From Streptomyces cirratus (lineage in GTDB: Bacteria; Actinomycetota; Actinomycetes; Streptomycetales; Streptomycetaceae), in the NCBI RefSeq assembly GCF_014650775.1, contig NZ_BMVP01000004.1, forward strand, positions 372,001-436,000: DNA of 64,000 nt, given 5' to 3'. The notes beneath the pieces are model-generated. The model did not search any database and had not been told where the DNA came from. It worked only from the letters and a program-made list of their open reading frames with translations. Of the stretch, positions 34,067 through 42,772 are shown in pieces; within the stretch, counting starts at the first letter, position 1, and each line of letters opens with the position of its first letter. The position numbers were made by a program, and so were the translations under genes.

Positions 34067-37000
34067 TCAGGGCGTGAAGGTCCACCGTTGGGCCGGGGTG
34101 CCCGCGCAGGCGGTGCGGGTCAGGCGGGTGCCGTTGGCGGTCGCCGATCCCTCCGGCGTCAGGCATTGGCCGGAGTTGCGCAGGCTGCCGTCGTCTCCCG
34201 GCTGCCAGGTCTGGCCGGTGACGGCGGCGCAGGGCTGTACGGTGACGGCCGCCGCGTTCGTGGCGTCGAGGCAGACGCCGCCCAGGCCGGTGATGTGGCC
34301 GTCGCCCTGGAGGGTCCAGCGCTGGTTGGGGCCGCCGTGGCAGGTGTACAGGGTGGGTTCGGTGCCGGGTGCGGTGCTGCTGTGCGGCAGGTCGGCGCAG
34401 CTGCCCGACGCGGAGTCGACGAGGGTGGCGTCGGCCGGGAGGGGCGCCGCCCGGCCGGTCAGGGTGAGTTCTGCCGCGCTGGTCCAGGGTCCTCTCGCGC
34501 CGGCCTCGGTCAGGGCGCGCAGGCGCAGGTAGCGGCCCGTCTTCGCGGGCAGGGTGATCCGTTTCAGGGCCGCGGTGTCGGCGAAGGTCCCGGTGGCCAC
34601 CGGTGGCCCCCAGTCGGTGGTGGTGTCGGACACGTAGATCTCGTAGGAGCCGATGCGGCCGTTGACCCCGCCGTCCTGCCGGGGCAGGTAGCCGAGGCCG
34701 TCCACCGCGTAGCGGGCGCCGAGGTCGATGCGCACCTCGTGGGGCAGCGGGGCGGGCGTGCCGGAGGACCACGCCGTGTGCCACATCGTGGCCGGGTCGC
34801 CGTCAAAGGCGTTGGTGGCGGCCCCGTTCTCGGCGGCGCTCTCCTGGCTGTCGGCGGAGAGCAGGCGCCAGGCCGACTTGGGCAGGGGGGCGGAGCCGGT
34901 CGGTATGGCGCCGGCGGCGGGAAGGGTGACCCCGGCGGCCGTGACGCCGAAGGCGCCCTGCTTCGTACCGGTCTTGACCCACAGGACGCCGGAGCGGTCG
35001 GCCGGGTCGAAGAACCAACCGGTGGTGGCGGCGTCGTATGCGCCCTTCGAGGTGAGCCGGGTGAGGGCCGCGCCGTCGACGGTGAGGGCGGTGGGCGCAG
35101 AGGCGACGTGGAGGGTGAACTCGTATCCCCGGGAGACCGGTTGTCCGGCGTAGCTGCCGGTGGGGGCGCCGACGGAGACGGTGACGGTACCCGTACCGGT
35201 GGTGGGGGCGCTGACGTTCACCTGCTGGCGGGCGAAGGCGCCCGACTGGTAGGCGCGGGTGCGGCCGTCGTCCTCGTAGAGGCTGAACGCCGAGTCGCCG
35301 CGCGGGTGGATGTCGTAGGTGAGGGTGGAGACGGGCTTCTCCCCCGTGTAGTTCATCTGCGGCCACATCGGCACGATGGCACCGCCCTTGACGAAGAGCG
35401 GCAGCGTGTCGAGGGGCGCCTGGTAGCCGTTCAGCCAGCCCGGGCCCGAGTAGGTCGCGCCGGTCCAGTAGTCCGTCCAGGTGCCGGCGGGCAGGTAGAT
35501 GCCGTCGCGTACGGAGGTGTCGGAGACGACGGGCGCGACGAGGAAGGAGTCGCCGGCCATGAACTGGCCGCTGGTGAGGTTGCCCCGGGCCACCGGGTCG
35601 TCCGGGTACTCCAGGACCATGGCGCGGGTGCTGGGTACGCCGGTGTCGTGTGCGACGCGGCTCATCGTGTACAGATAGGGCATCAGCCGCATCTTGAGCT
35701 GGAGGTACTTGCGGTTGACGGACAGGTAGGGCTCGGCGAACCGCCAGGGCTGCTTGTCCTGGTAGCCGGCGGCCGGGTTGGTCGCGCCCCAGCCGGACAT
35801 GGTCATGAAGGCGGGGGTGAAGGCCTTCCACTGGAGGTCGCGGGCGTAGGTCTTGGGGCTGCCGCCGAAGATGCCGTCGATGTCGCCGGAGGCGTAGTTG
35901 ATGCCGGACAGGCCGGCGCCCGTGATGGCGGGGACGTGCCAGCGCATGTCGTCCCAGGTGCCGTTGGTGTCGCCGGTCCAGACGACGGCGTTGCGCTGGG
36001 TGCCGGCCCAGCCGTCGACGGTCCAGACGTAGCGCCGGGCGTCGGAGTTCTTCTCGATGCCCTCAACGGCCTGCCGGACGCCGGTGAAGGCGCTCTTGTA
36101 TCCGCCGCCGATCCAGGCGACGTCGGTCTTCACGCCGCGGGTGCCGGCGCCGCCGACTTCGGCCGCGATGTCGGTGAGGCCGGTGGAGGTCCACAGGCCG
36201 GTCTGGAACCCCTTCGCCTTGAGCGCGTCGACGGTGGACTTGAGGGGCGCGGTGTAGCCGCATCCGTAGCCGTCGTTGGGCAGGAACCAGCCCGAGGGCA
36301 TGTCGGCGGCGCGGGCGTCGGCGGCGTAGCCGACCACGTCGGGGGTGGTCTGGTGGCGCAGGCGGCCGTGGTCACCCTGGTAGGCGGGGTTGGAGGCGTT
36401 AAAGCAGTCGGCGTTGCCCAGTTCGAAGCCCCACATCGGCGCCATGAAGGGTTTGCCGCTGACGTCGGTGTAGGCGTCGAGGACCGACTTGAGGGAGTCG
36501 CCGGTGAAGTACCAGGCGTCGAAGCGCTTCTCGTCGTGGGTGAGGGTGGTGGGGGCGTTGAACCCGTACGAGCCGGGGGCCCAGGTGTTGCGCATGACGC
36601 CGTAGCCGTTGGTGGACATGTAGAAGGGGGCGGGGCTGGCGTTGTCGTTCTCGCGCCACTTGTTGTCCACGGCCACGGGGACGGTCTTGCCGCGCAGGGC
36701 CCATTCCCCGAGGCGCAGCCCGGTTCCGTAGAACTGCTCGTCCGCGCCGCGGGCGAGGTACTGGGTGGTCTGGGCGGCGGTCCAGGAGGTGGGCCGGGTC
36801 TCCTGCCAGACGAGGGTGGCGTCGTCAGCGCGGTAGACGGAGAACCGCAGGGGCGTCTTGTTGACGCGGACGGTCAGGGCGCCGGTGGTGATCCGGTAGT
36901 AGGCGCCCGCCTCTGCGTACGTGGTGTTCACGGGGCCGAAGTCGGTGGTGGGGGCGAGGTCGGAGCCGGCCGGGTCCTGGGTGAACGCGCCGTCGGGAGA

Positions 37001-37294
37001 GAGCCACAGCCGGAAGATGTCGGCGCGGGCGACGACCACGCGGGCCTTGGCGCCGGAGGACGTGGTCACGGTGAAGGTGTCGCCCGACTGGGTGAGGCCG
37101 GTGGCGTCGCCGGCGGTCGCGGGGGCCGGGGCCGCGTCGGCCGGAGAGGCCATCGGTCCGGCGGCTGCCAGTCCCGACATGGCGAGGGCGCCGGCGAGCA
37201 GGGCCGCACCGGGTATGCGGCGGCGCGCGCGGGGCCGGTGTCTGGCCGGGGCGGGGACGGGGACGGGACGGACGCGCCTCAGGGTCAGTCTCAT
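34067..37294 (-). CDS. Large secreted GH31 glycosidase with F5/8-C and ricin-B modules
   Basis: The 1075-residue exported enzyme starts with a long Arg-rich Sec signal (MRLTLRRVRPVPVPAP then GAALLAGALAMSGLAAAG). The GH31 catalytic core (about 200-700) has VKTDVAWIGGGYKSAF near 390 with the presumed nucleophile Asp, and VVWTGDTNGTWDDM near 438 with the presumed acid/base Asp. A DUF5110-like beta domain follows at about 700-830, then a discoidin (F5/8-C) domain with WHTAWSSGTPAPLPHEVRIDL near 850, and a ricin-B domain ends the protein (GGPNQRWTLQGDGHITGL). It probably removes alpha-linked glucose or galactose residues from external glycans. A LacI-like operator lies 42-61 bases upstream. Confidence 0.92.
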   Translation of the reverse strand: MRLTLRRVRPVPVPAPARHRPRARRRIPGAALLAGALAMSGLAAAGPMASPADAAPAPATAGDATGLTQSGDTFTVTTSSGAKARVVVARADIFRLWLSPDGAFTQDPAGSDLAPTTDFGPVNTTYAEAGAYYRITTGALTVRVNKTPLRFSVYRADDATLVWQETRPTSWTAAQTTQYLARGADEQFYGTGLRLGEWALRGKTVPVAVDNKWRENDNASPAPFYMSTNGYGVMRNTWAPGSYGFNAPTTLTHDEKRFDAWYFTGDSLKSVLDAYTDVSGKPFMAPMWGFELGNADCFNASNPAYQGDHGRLRHQTTPDVVGYAADARAADMPSGWFLPNDGYGCGYTAPLKSTVDALKAKGFQTGLWTSTGLTDIAAEVGGAGTRGVKTDVAWIGGGYKSAFTGVRQAVEGIEKNSDARRYVWTVDGWAGTQRNAVVWTGDTNGTWDDMRWHVPAITGAGLSGINYASGDIDGIFGGSPKTYARDLQWKAFTPAFMTMSGWGATNPAAGYQDKQPWRFAEPYLSVNRKYLQLKMRLMPYLYTMSRVAHDTGVPSTRAMVLEYPDDPVARGNLTSGQFMAGDSFLVAPVVSDTSVRDGIYLPAGTWTDYWTGATYSGPGWLNGYQAPLDTLPLFVKGGAIVPMWPQMNYTGEKPVSTLTYDIHPRGDSAFSLYEDDGRTRAYQSGAFARQQVNVSAPTTGTGTVTVSVGAPTGSYAGQPVSRGYEFTLHVASAPTALTVDGAALTRLTSKGAYDAATTGWFFDPADRSGVLWVKTGTKQGAFGVTAAGVTLPAAGAIPTGSAPLPKSAWRLLSADSQESAAENGAATNAFDGDPATMWHTAWSSGTPAPLPHEVRIDLGARYAVDGLGYLPRQDGGVNGRIGSYEIYVSDTTTDWGPPVATGTFADTAALKRITLPAKTGRYLRLRALTEAGARGPWTSAAELTLTGRAAPLPADATLVDSASGSCADLPHSSTAPGTEPTLYTCHGGPNQRWTLQGDGHITGLGGVCLDATNAAAVTVQPCAAVTGQTWQPGDDGSLRNSGQCLTPEGSATANGTRLTRTACAGTPAQRWTFTP

Positions 37295-37335
37295 GGGGCA
37301 GCTCCTCGTGCGGTCCGGGGTCACGGACACACCGC

Positions 37336-37355
37336 TTTGGCATGCGCCTGGCAAA
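37336..37355. promoter_or_regulatory. LacI-like operator upstream of the GH31 gene
   Basis: TTTGGCATGCGCCTGGCAAA has imperfect inverted arms (6 of 7 match) around 6 bases, in the position of an operator about 42 bases before the GH31 start. The pattern fits sugar-responsive LacI-type repressors. Confidence 0.4.
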
Positions 37356-37444
37356 CAGCACGGCCAAGATAGCGGTTCCGGGGCGCGTGATGAAGGAAGA
37401 TGCTCGGAATTGCGCACTACCACGCAACTTCACGCATGGGTCAC

Positions 37445-38566
37445 TCAAACGTCATCGAGACGTTCGATCGCCACCAGCGCCGCGTCGTCCCCCAGCCGAC
37501 CGTGCGGAGAGTGCCGGAGCAGGTCCGCGCACAGATGGCGCAGCAGGCCGTCCGGACCGTCGCCGGGCCAGGCGGCGGCCCGCTCCTTGAGGGGGTAGAA
37601 GGCACCGGCCGCGTTCCGGGCCTCGATGACCCCGTCCGTGTACAGGAGCACCACGTCGCCCGGTTCGAAGGGGAACGACTGCGCGGTGAAGCCACTCGGC
37701 ACGAGGCCCGAGAGCCCCAGCGGCGGTGCGGGATGGTCCACCTGGAGCGCCACGGCCCGGCCGTCGCGCAGCAACAGCGGCGGGGGGTGACCGCAGCTGA
37801 CGACCCGCAGGATCGTCTCGGTGTCCGGGAAGTCGACCACGGCGGCGGTGGTGAACCCCTCCCCCCGGGGCCGGCCCGCGTCGTCTCGCGTCTCGTCGTC
37901 CACGTCCGCGGCGACCGCGCCGTCGAGGTAGGTGACCAGCTCGGGCAGACCCGCCTTGCGGTGAGCGGCCGATCGGAAGGCGCCGAGGACGATCGCCGCC
38001 TCGCCGACCGCCTCCAGGCCCTTGCCCCGGACATCCCCGATGAGCAGCCGGGTGCCGTCGTCCGTACGGGTCGCTGCGTAGAGGTCACCGCCGATCTGTG
38101 CCTCGGCCTCGGCGGCCAGGTAGACCGAGGCCAGCCGCAAGGGACCCATGCGTTCACGCAGCGGCCTCAGCAGGACCTGCTGCGCGGTCTCCGCGACCGA
38201 CCGGAGCTGGGTGAGCTGCGCCTCGTGCACCTCCCGCAGGTGTGCGAAGAAGGTGACGAACGCCGAGATCAGGACCAGCGCGATGATCTGGAAGGTGTGG
38301 TTCAGGTCGGTGACCGTGGTCCTGGCGACGGCCACCGCCACCTGCGCCGCGACCGCCACGGCTCCGATGAACGCGGTCGCCCGCGGCCCGGCGAACGAGG
38401 CGGTGACGGCCGGGGCGGCGGCCAGGAAGGGACCCAGATGCACATCGGGCGGCGCCAGCACGTCGACGGCGGTGACGGTCGCGATCAGGGCCAGGGGAAC
38501 GGACAACATCCCCATGCGCGGTTCGCGGTACCGGCGGGTACCTCCGTGCTGCGGGCGTAGGTCCAT
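37445..38566 (-). CDS. Membrane PP2C-type phosphatase (SpoIIE family)
   Basis: The 373-residue protein has three to four N-terminal hydrophobic segments (residues about 20-115) and a SpoIIE-type phosphatase domain (about 140-373). The domain shows IGGDLYAATRTDDGTRLLIGDVRGKG and GDDAALVAIERLDDV. Streptomyces encodes many such phosphatases that act on anti-sigma-factor antagonists in partner-switching modules. Here there is no RsbW/RsbV gene beside it; a SigB-type sigma gene lies 4 kb away and is not obviously linked. I chose ATG 38566; a GTG five codons upstream is possible. Confidence 0.9.
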   Translation of the reverse strand: MDLRPQHGGTRRYREPRMGMLSVPLALIATVTAVDVLAPPDVHLGPFLAAAPAVTASFAGPRATAFIGAVAVAAQVAVAVARTTVTDLNHTFQIIALVLISAFVTFFAHLREVHEAQLTQLRSVAETAQQVLLRPLRERMGPLRLASVYLAAEAEAQIGGDLYAATRTDDGTRLLIGDVRGKGLEAVGEAAIVLGAFRSAAHRKAGLPELVTYLDGAVAADVDDETRDDAGRPRGEGFTTAAVVDFPDTETILRVVSCGHPPPLLLRDGRAVALQVDHPAPPLGLSGLVPSGFTAQSFPFEPGDVVLLYTDGVIEARNAAGAFYPLKERAAAWPGDGPDGLLRHLCADLLRHSPHGRLGDDAALVAIERLDDV

Positions 38567-38665
38567 GACTCTTGCATACACCCGCGCCGCTCCTTGGCGC
38601 GCAGGGGCGCGCGCGGCCGAACGGTACCCGCCCCCCGCCCCCCGGGCCGGACACGGTGCCGCGGG

Positions 38666-38695
38666 CCGCCGGGCGGCGAACCGGCCGCCCGGCGG
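38666..38695. terminator. GC hairpin downstream of the small CxxC protein gene
   Basis: CCGCCGGGCGG (38666-38676) pairs with CCGCCCGGCGG (38685-38695) across an 8-base loop. It is 9 bases past the stop of the minus-strand gene at 38705. Confidence 0.6.
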
Positions 38696-38704
38696 GGCGC
38701 GGGG

Positions 38705-38938
38705 TCAGATGTCGAGCGTCGTCCCGGGGGCTACGACCAGGAGCGGCGGGGACGGTGCGGCGTGGTGGTGGCCGCAGGGGTCGAAGACCAGGACGAGGGG
38801 CTCCCCGGGGCGACCGCGCCAGGAGATCCGTTCCGCGCGGCCGGCGCACACCGGGCAGGGCGGCAGCGGGGCGGGGCGGGCCCCGGCGGTGCCCGGCGCC
38901 GCCCGGAGCGTCGGCGGCGCGGTGTGCGGGTCGGGCAT
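38705..38938 (-). CDS. Small protein with CxxC motif, unknown
   Basis: This 77-residue protein has PCPVCAGRAERISWRGRPG and VFDPCGHHHAAPSPP, suggesting a small metal- or thiol-binding module (CPVC then C-G-H-H-H). A good ribosome site GGGAG lies 7-11 bases upstream of ATG 38938. A short actinobacterial family of this kind is usual next to other regulators. No function is known. It could be part of the same transcript as nothing else; the neighbouring region upstream is the collapsed LuxR remnant. Confidence 0.6.
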   Translation of the reverse strand: MPDPHTAPPTLRAAPGTAGARPAPLPPCPVCAGRAERISWRGRPGEPLVLVFDPCGHHHAAPSPPLLVVAPGTTLDI

Positions 38939-39067
38939 GGCTACTCCCTGGTCCGGCGGTCGTGCTCCCGGCACTGTGTCATGCGCGGCTCGTCGCACGC
39001 ACGGCCGTTCCGCCCGGTGTTCCGGCCGGCACCGCCCTGTTCGCGGGACCGGGCGGCGGCGCCGGCC

Positions 39068-39298
39068 TCAGGCGCCCCCGACCTTGACCGCCACCAGGCC
39101 CGACTCGGAGGCCGCGATGACCGCCTGGGCACGGTCGCGTACGCCCGGCTTGCCGAACACGCCGGTGAGGTGGTTCTTCACCGTGGAGACGCTGATGTCC
39201 AGTTCCCCGGCGATCCCGGCGTTGTCGAGGCCCCCGGCGAGCAACCGCCACATCCCCAGCTCGCGCGGGGTCAGACCCTCCTGCCCCGCCGGGACGCA
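39068..39298 (-). pseudogene. Truncated LuxR/NarL-type regulator (HTH end only)
   Basis: The reading LTPRELGMWRLLAGGLDNAG followed by VSTVKNHLTGVFGKPGVRDR is the C-terminal LuxR HTH of a NarL-type response regulator. The receiver domain is missing, and the frame upstream becomes Arg/Pro-rich antisense sequence. Several HTH positions are unusual (GMW for the usual EVL, GKPG for RKLG), pointing to relaxed selection. The stop is at 39068; the homology ends near 39298, at the junction with an MMPL fragment on the other strand. Confidence 0.8.
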
Positions 39299-39358
39299 CA
39301 CGGGCCGCGGGGACGGGCGGGGGTGCGGACGTAGGCGGGCCCCGGTTCCTCGACGCGG

Positions 39359-39531
39359 CAGATCGGCTTCGCGACCGGGCTCGGCGTCCTGCTCTGTACC
39401 TTCCTGCTGTCGATCGTGCTCGTGCCGGCGCTCGCCGCGCTGCCGGGGCGCTCCCCCTGGTGGCCGCTGCGGCCGCGCGGCGCCGAACGGCGGTCGCGGG
39501 CGGGCGTGGCCGCCCAAGGGCCGGCCGCCGT
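39359..39531 (+). pseudogene. C-terminal fragment of an MMPL/RND-family transporter
   Basis: The plus-strand reading QIGFATGLGVLLCTFLLSIV then LVPALAALPGRSPWWPLRPR is the last transmembrane segment and cytosolic tail of an MMPL transporter. Everything N-terminal is missing. No start codon or promoter precedes it, and homology begins abruptly about 60 bases after the LuxR fragment ends. This supports a deletion that removed the two 5' halves of a divergent pair. Confidence 0.75.
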
Positions 39532-39538
39532 GACCGGA

Positions 39539-39581
39539 GCGCCGGTGCGCGAAGGACCGTGGGGTCCTCGCGCACCGGCGC
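39539..39581. terminator. Strong bulged hairpin terminator
   Basis: GCGCCGGTGCGCG and CGCGCACCGGCGC, with an inner AGGACC/GGTCCT stem and one bulged A, close a GTGG loop. It lies 33 bases past the stop of the betaine-transport operon (minus strand). Confidence 0.85.
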
Positions 39582-39614
39582 CCGTGCAGCCGCCCGTCGA
39601 CCGGGCCGAACCCG

Positions 39615-41408
39615 TCAGCCGAGCTTGGCGACCTCCGGGTGGGCGTCCAGCCAGGCCCGGACGGCCTGCTGTTCCTTGCCCTTGCCGGTCTCCTGGATCT
39701 TGGCCTCCAGCCCGGTCAGCTGCTGTTCGGTCAGCTTGAACGAGCGCATCCAGGCGGCGACTTCCGGCTCGTCGGCGGCGAAGCCCTTGCGGGTGACCGT
39801 GTGGATGCCGTCGCCCTTGCCCCAGGCGCCCTGCGGGTCCTGGAGCTTCTTCATGTCGTACGAGGCGTAGGCCCAGTGCGGCGACCAGAGCACGACCGCG
39901 ACCGGCTCCTTCTTGGCGTAGGCCCGCTTGAGTTCGGCGAGCATGCCCGGGGTGGAGCCGTCGACGACCTGGTACTCGCCGTCGAGGCCGTACTGCGGAA
40001 GGACCTTGTCCTTGAGCATCTTCATCTCGCCAGCGCTGGGCTCGATGCCGATGATCCGGCCCTTGAACCGGCTTCCCTTGCCCTTGAGGTCGGCGAGGGA
40101 GGTGACGTCCTTCATGTACGAGGGGACGCTCAGTTCGAGGGACGTCGGGCCGTACCAGGAACCGAGGTCTTCGAGCTTGTTCCCGTACTTCTTCCAGTAC
40201 TCGGACTGGGTGACGGGCAGCCACGCGTCGGTCTGTACGTCGATCTGGCCGCCCGCGAGGCCGGTGAAGAGGGCGCCCAGCTCCAGTTGGCGGGCGTCGA
40301 CCTTGTAGCCGCGCCGCTCCAGGAGCTCCTTCCACAGGTAGGTGGAGGCGATGCCCTCGTCCCAGGGGATGTAGCCGATGCTGACGGTGCGGCCCTTGCC
40401 GGTGTCGGGGACGCCGGAGGCGGTCGTGGCGGTCGTCCCGCCGCCGAACATGCCGATGCCGCCCGCGACGAGGGCCAGGACCACGACGCCGCTCAGCGCG
40501 TGGACGGGCTGCGGCCGGTGCTGCCACACCCTGGCCGCGCCCTGCGTGGCGGCGCGGGCCTTGGCGAGGGCGCGCCGGCCGAGCGGGGAGACCTGCCGTC
40601 CCAGGGCGCCGGTCATCCGGTCCAGGTACATGGCGAGGATGACGATGGAGATGCCCGCCTCGAAGCCGAGGCCGATGTCGACGCTGCCGATGGCGCGGTA
40701 GACGGCGCCGCCGAGCCCGCCGCCGCCGACCATGCCGGCGATGACGACCATGGACAGCCCGAGCATGATGACCTGGTTGATGCCGGCCATGATCGTGGGC
40801 AGGGCCAGCGGCAGCTGCACCCGGACGAGGGTGTTGCGCGGGGTGGTGCCGAAGGCGTTGGCGGCCTCGACCAGCTCGCCGTCGACCTGGCGGATGCCGA
40901 GCTCGGTCATCCGTACGCCCGGGGGCAGCGAGAAGATGATGGTCGCGATGATGCCGGGGACCACGCCGACCCCGAAGAAGATGATGCCGGGGATGAGGTA
41001 GACCATGGCGGGCATGGTCTGCATGAAGTCCAGGGCGGGCCGCAGCACGGCGCTCACCCGGTCCGAGCGGGACGCCCAGATCCCTAGCGGCACCGCGATC
41101 ACGAGGGTGACCAGGGTGGCGACCAGGACCAGCGAGAGCGTGGACATCGCGTCGTCCCACAGGCCGACGGAGTCGACGAGCGCGAACCCGGCGAAGGCGA
41201 GCAGACCGGCGAGGAGCCCGCGCAGCCACCAGGCGCCGACGGCGAGGATGCCGGCGAACAGCAGGGGGGCCGGGGCGGACAGGACGGCGTCGATGCCGTC
41301 GTAGAGCCCGTTGACCAGCGAGCTGATCGCGTCGAAGAGCCAGGACAGGTGGCGCTGGAGGAAGTCGACACCGCTGTCGACCCAGGCGCCGAGATGGATG
41401 CGGGGCAT
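39615..41408 (-). CDS. Glycine-betaine ABC permease fused to substrate-binding protein (OpuA-BC type)
   Basis: The 597-residue protein has a permease domain (residues about 30-275) with the EAA-type loop DGELVEAANAFGTTPRNTL, and a C-terminal substrate-binding domain (about 335-597) containing the quaternary-amine site features WDEGIASTYLWKELL, QTDAWLPVTQSEYW and VVLWSPHWAYASYD. It imports glycine betaine or a related osmoprotectant. The fused permease plus binding protein is the OpuA-type arrangement. Start ATG 41408 overlaps the stop of the ATPase gene (TGATG), indicating translational coupling and co-transcription. The hairpin at 39539 ends the unit. Confidence 0.93.
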   Translation of the reverse strand: MPRIHLGAWVDSGVDFLQRHLSWLFDAISSLVNGLYDGIDAVLSAPAPLLFAGILAVGAWWLRGLLAGLLAFAGFALVDSVGLWDDAMSTLSLVLVATLVTLVIAVPLGIWASRSDRVSAVLRPALDFMQTMPAMVYLIPGIIFFGVGVVPGIIATIIFSLPPGVRMTELGIRQVDGELVEAANAFGTTPRNTLVRVQLPLALPTIMAGINQVIMLGLSMVVIAGMVGGGGLGGAVYRAIGSVDIGLGFEAGISIVILAMYLDRMTGALGRQVSPLGRRALAKARAATQGAARVWQHRPQPVHALSGVVVLALVAGGIGMFGGGTTATTASGVPDTGKGRTVSIGYIPWDEGIASTYLWKELLERRGYKVDARQLELGALFTGLAGGQIDVQTDAWLPVTQSEYWKKYGNKLEDLGSWYGPTSLELSVPSYMKDVTSLADLKGKGSRFKGRIIGIEPSAGEMKMLKDKVLPQYGLDGEYQVVDGSTPGMLAELKRAYAKKEPVAVVLWSPHWAYASYDMKKLQDPQGAWGKGDGIHTVTRKGFAADEPEVAAWMRSFKLTEQQLTGLEAKIQETGKGKEQQAVRAWLDAHPEVAKLG

Positions 41409-42481
41409 CAGGCGGCCACCTCCGTCGCGCAGTGCACCGGGGGCCGCTGTTCGTCACCGATGAAGGCGATGAGGCGGTCCTGGCCCACCGATCCCACGAC
41501 GGAGCCGTCCGCGCCGGTGACGGCGACGGGGTGCGGGACGCGGGCGCTGACCGCGCACAGGTCCGCGAGCGGGGTGGCCTCGCTGACGGTGGGGCAGTCG
41601 CAGGCGTCGGCGCCCGGCTCGGGTTCGTCCATGACGGCGTCGGCCGTCAGGACCCGGGAGCGGTCGACGTCTTGGATGAACGAGGCCACGTAGTCGTCCG
41701 CGGGCCGGGTCAGGATGTCCTCGGCGGTGCCCTGCTGGACGATCCGGCCGTCGCGCATGACGGCGATCGAGTCGCCGAGCCGCATGGCCTCGTTGAGGTC
41801 GTGGGTGATGAAGACGATCGTCTTCTTCAGCGTGCGCTGGAGTTCGAGCAGCTGGTCCTGCATGTCGCGGCGGATCAGCGGGTCAAGGGCGCTGAACGAC
41901 TCGTCCATCAGGAGCAGGTCGGCGTCCGTGGCGAGGGCGCGGGCGAGGCCGACACGCTGCTGCATGCCGCCGGACAGCTCGTCGGGCCAGGACTTCTCCC
42001 AGCCGCCGAGCCCGCACAGCGCCAGCGCCTCGGCGGCGCGCCGTTCGCGCTCGGCCCGGGGGACGCCCTGGACCTCCAGGCCGTAACCGGCGTTCTCCAG
42101 AACGTTCCGGTGCGGGAACAGAGCGAAGTGCTGGAACACCATGCTGATCTTCGTGGAACGGACCCGGCGCAGCTCCGCCGGGGCGAGGGCGGTGAGGTCC
42201 TCGCCGTCGAAGAGGATGCGTCCGGCCGTCGGCTCCAGGAGTCCGTTGAGCATGCGCAGGAGCGTGGACTTGCCGGACCCGGACAGACCCATGACGACGA
42301 AGATCTCGCCGGGCTCGACGCGGAAGGAGGCGTCGATCACGGCGGCCGTGATGCCGTCGGCGCGCAGTTCCTCGCGGTCGGCGCCGTTTTCGAGCGTGCG
42401 GATCACCGCCGCGTCACCTTCGCCGTCGCCGGGCCGTCTGCCGAACACCTTGTACACGTGCTCGGCCTGGAGCGTGGACAC
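41408..42481 (-). CDS. Glycine-betaine ABC transporter ATPase (OpuAA/ProV type)
   Basis: This 357-residue ATPase has Walker A GLSGSGKST, signature LSGGMQQRV, Walker B LLLMDES and the H-loop FITHDLNEA. The MVFQHFALFPHRNVLENAGYG segment is typical of ProV/OpuAA. A C-terminal CBS-like domain (residues about 285-357, DCPTVSEATPLADLCAV) may sense ionic strength. The GTG at 42481 was chosen because GAGG lies 5 bases upstream; a GTG two codons earlier is possible. The operon order is ATPase then permease-binding protein. Confidence 0.92.
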   Translation of the reverse strand: MSTLQAEHVYKVFGRRPGDGEGDAAVIRTLENGADREELRADGITAAVIDASFRVEPGEIFVVMGLSGSGKSTLLRMLNGLLEPTAGRILFDGEDLTALAPAELRRVRSTKISMVFQHFALFPHRNVLENAGYGLEVQGVPRAERERRAAEALALCGLGGWEKSWPDELSGGMQQRVGLARALATDADLLLMDESFSALDPLIRRDMQDQLLELQRTLKKTIVFITHDLNEAMRLGDSIAVMRDGRIVQQGTAEDILTRPADDYVASFIQDVDRSRVLTADAVMDEPEPGADACDCPTVSEATPLADLCAVSARVPHPVAVTGADGSVVGSVGQDRLIAFIGDEQRPPVHCATEVAA

Positions 42482-42772
42482 ATACACCTCGCGGGTCGTG
42501 GGGGATACGGCTCGCGCGCCGGTGGGGCGACGCGCACCGTGGAGCGGTGCGGGATCCGCCCGCCCCTCCGCCGACGGTGTGACAGGCCGGTGGAAGGTTC
42601 CGTTCCGGACTCCCTCGTTCCCGGCTTAATTCAGTGCAAACGCAAAGGTGATCTACCTCACGGTGAAGGTAAGGAAGTGAGCGGGCATACGACGACGCAC
42701 GCCGCCGGGGGTGGCGACGTGCGTCGGGGGTGGTGCCGGCTGTTCGCCGCGCCCTTCGCGGGCGCGAGTCCG
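42482..42772. other. Betaine operon promoter region, no gene
   Basis: About 290 bases upstream of the betaine operon and downstream of the sigma-factor gene. TACCT...AGGTA (42654-42671) is a perfect 5-base inverted repeat around CACGGTGA and may be an operator. No RNA or coding sequence is supported. Confidence 0.4.
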
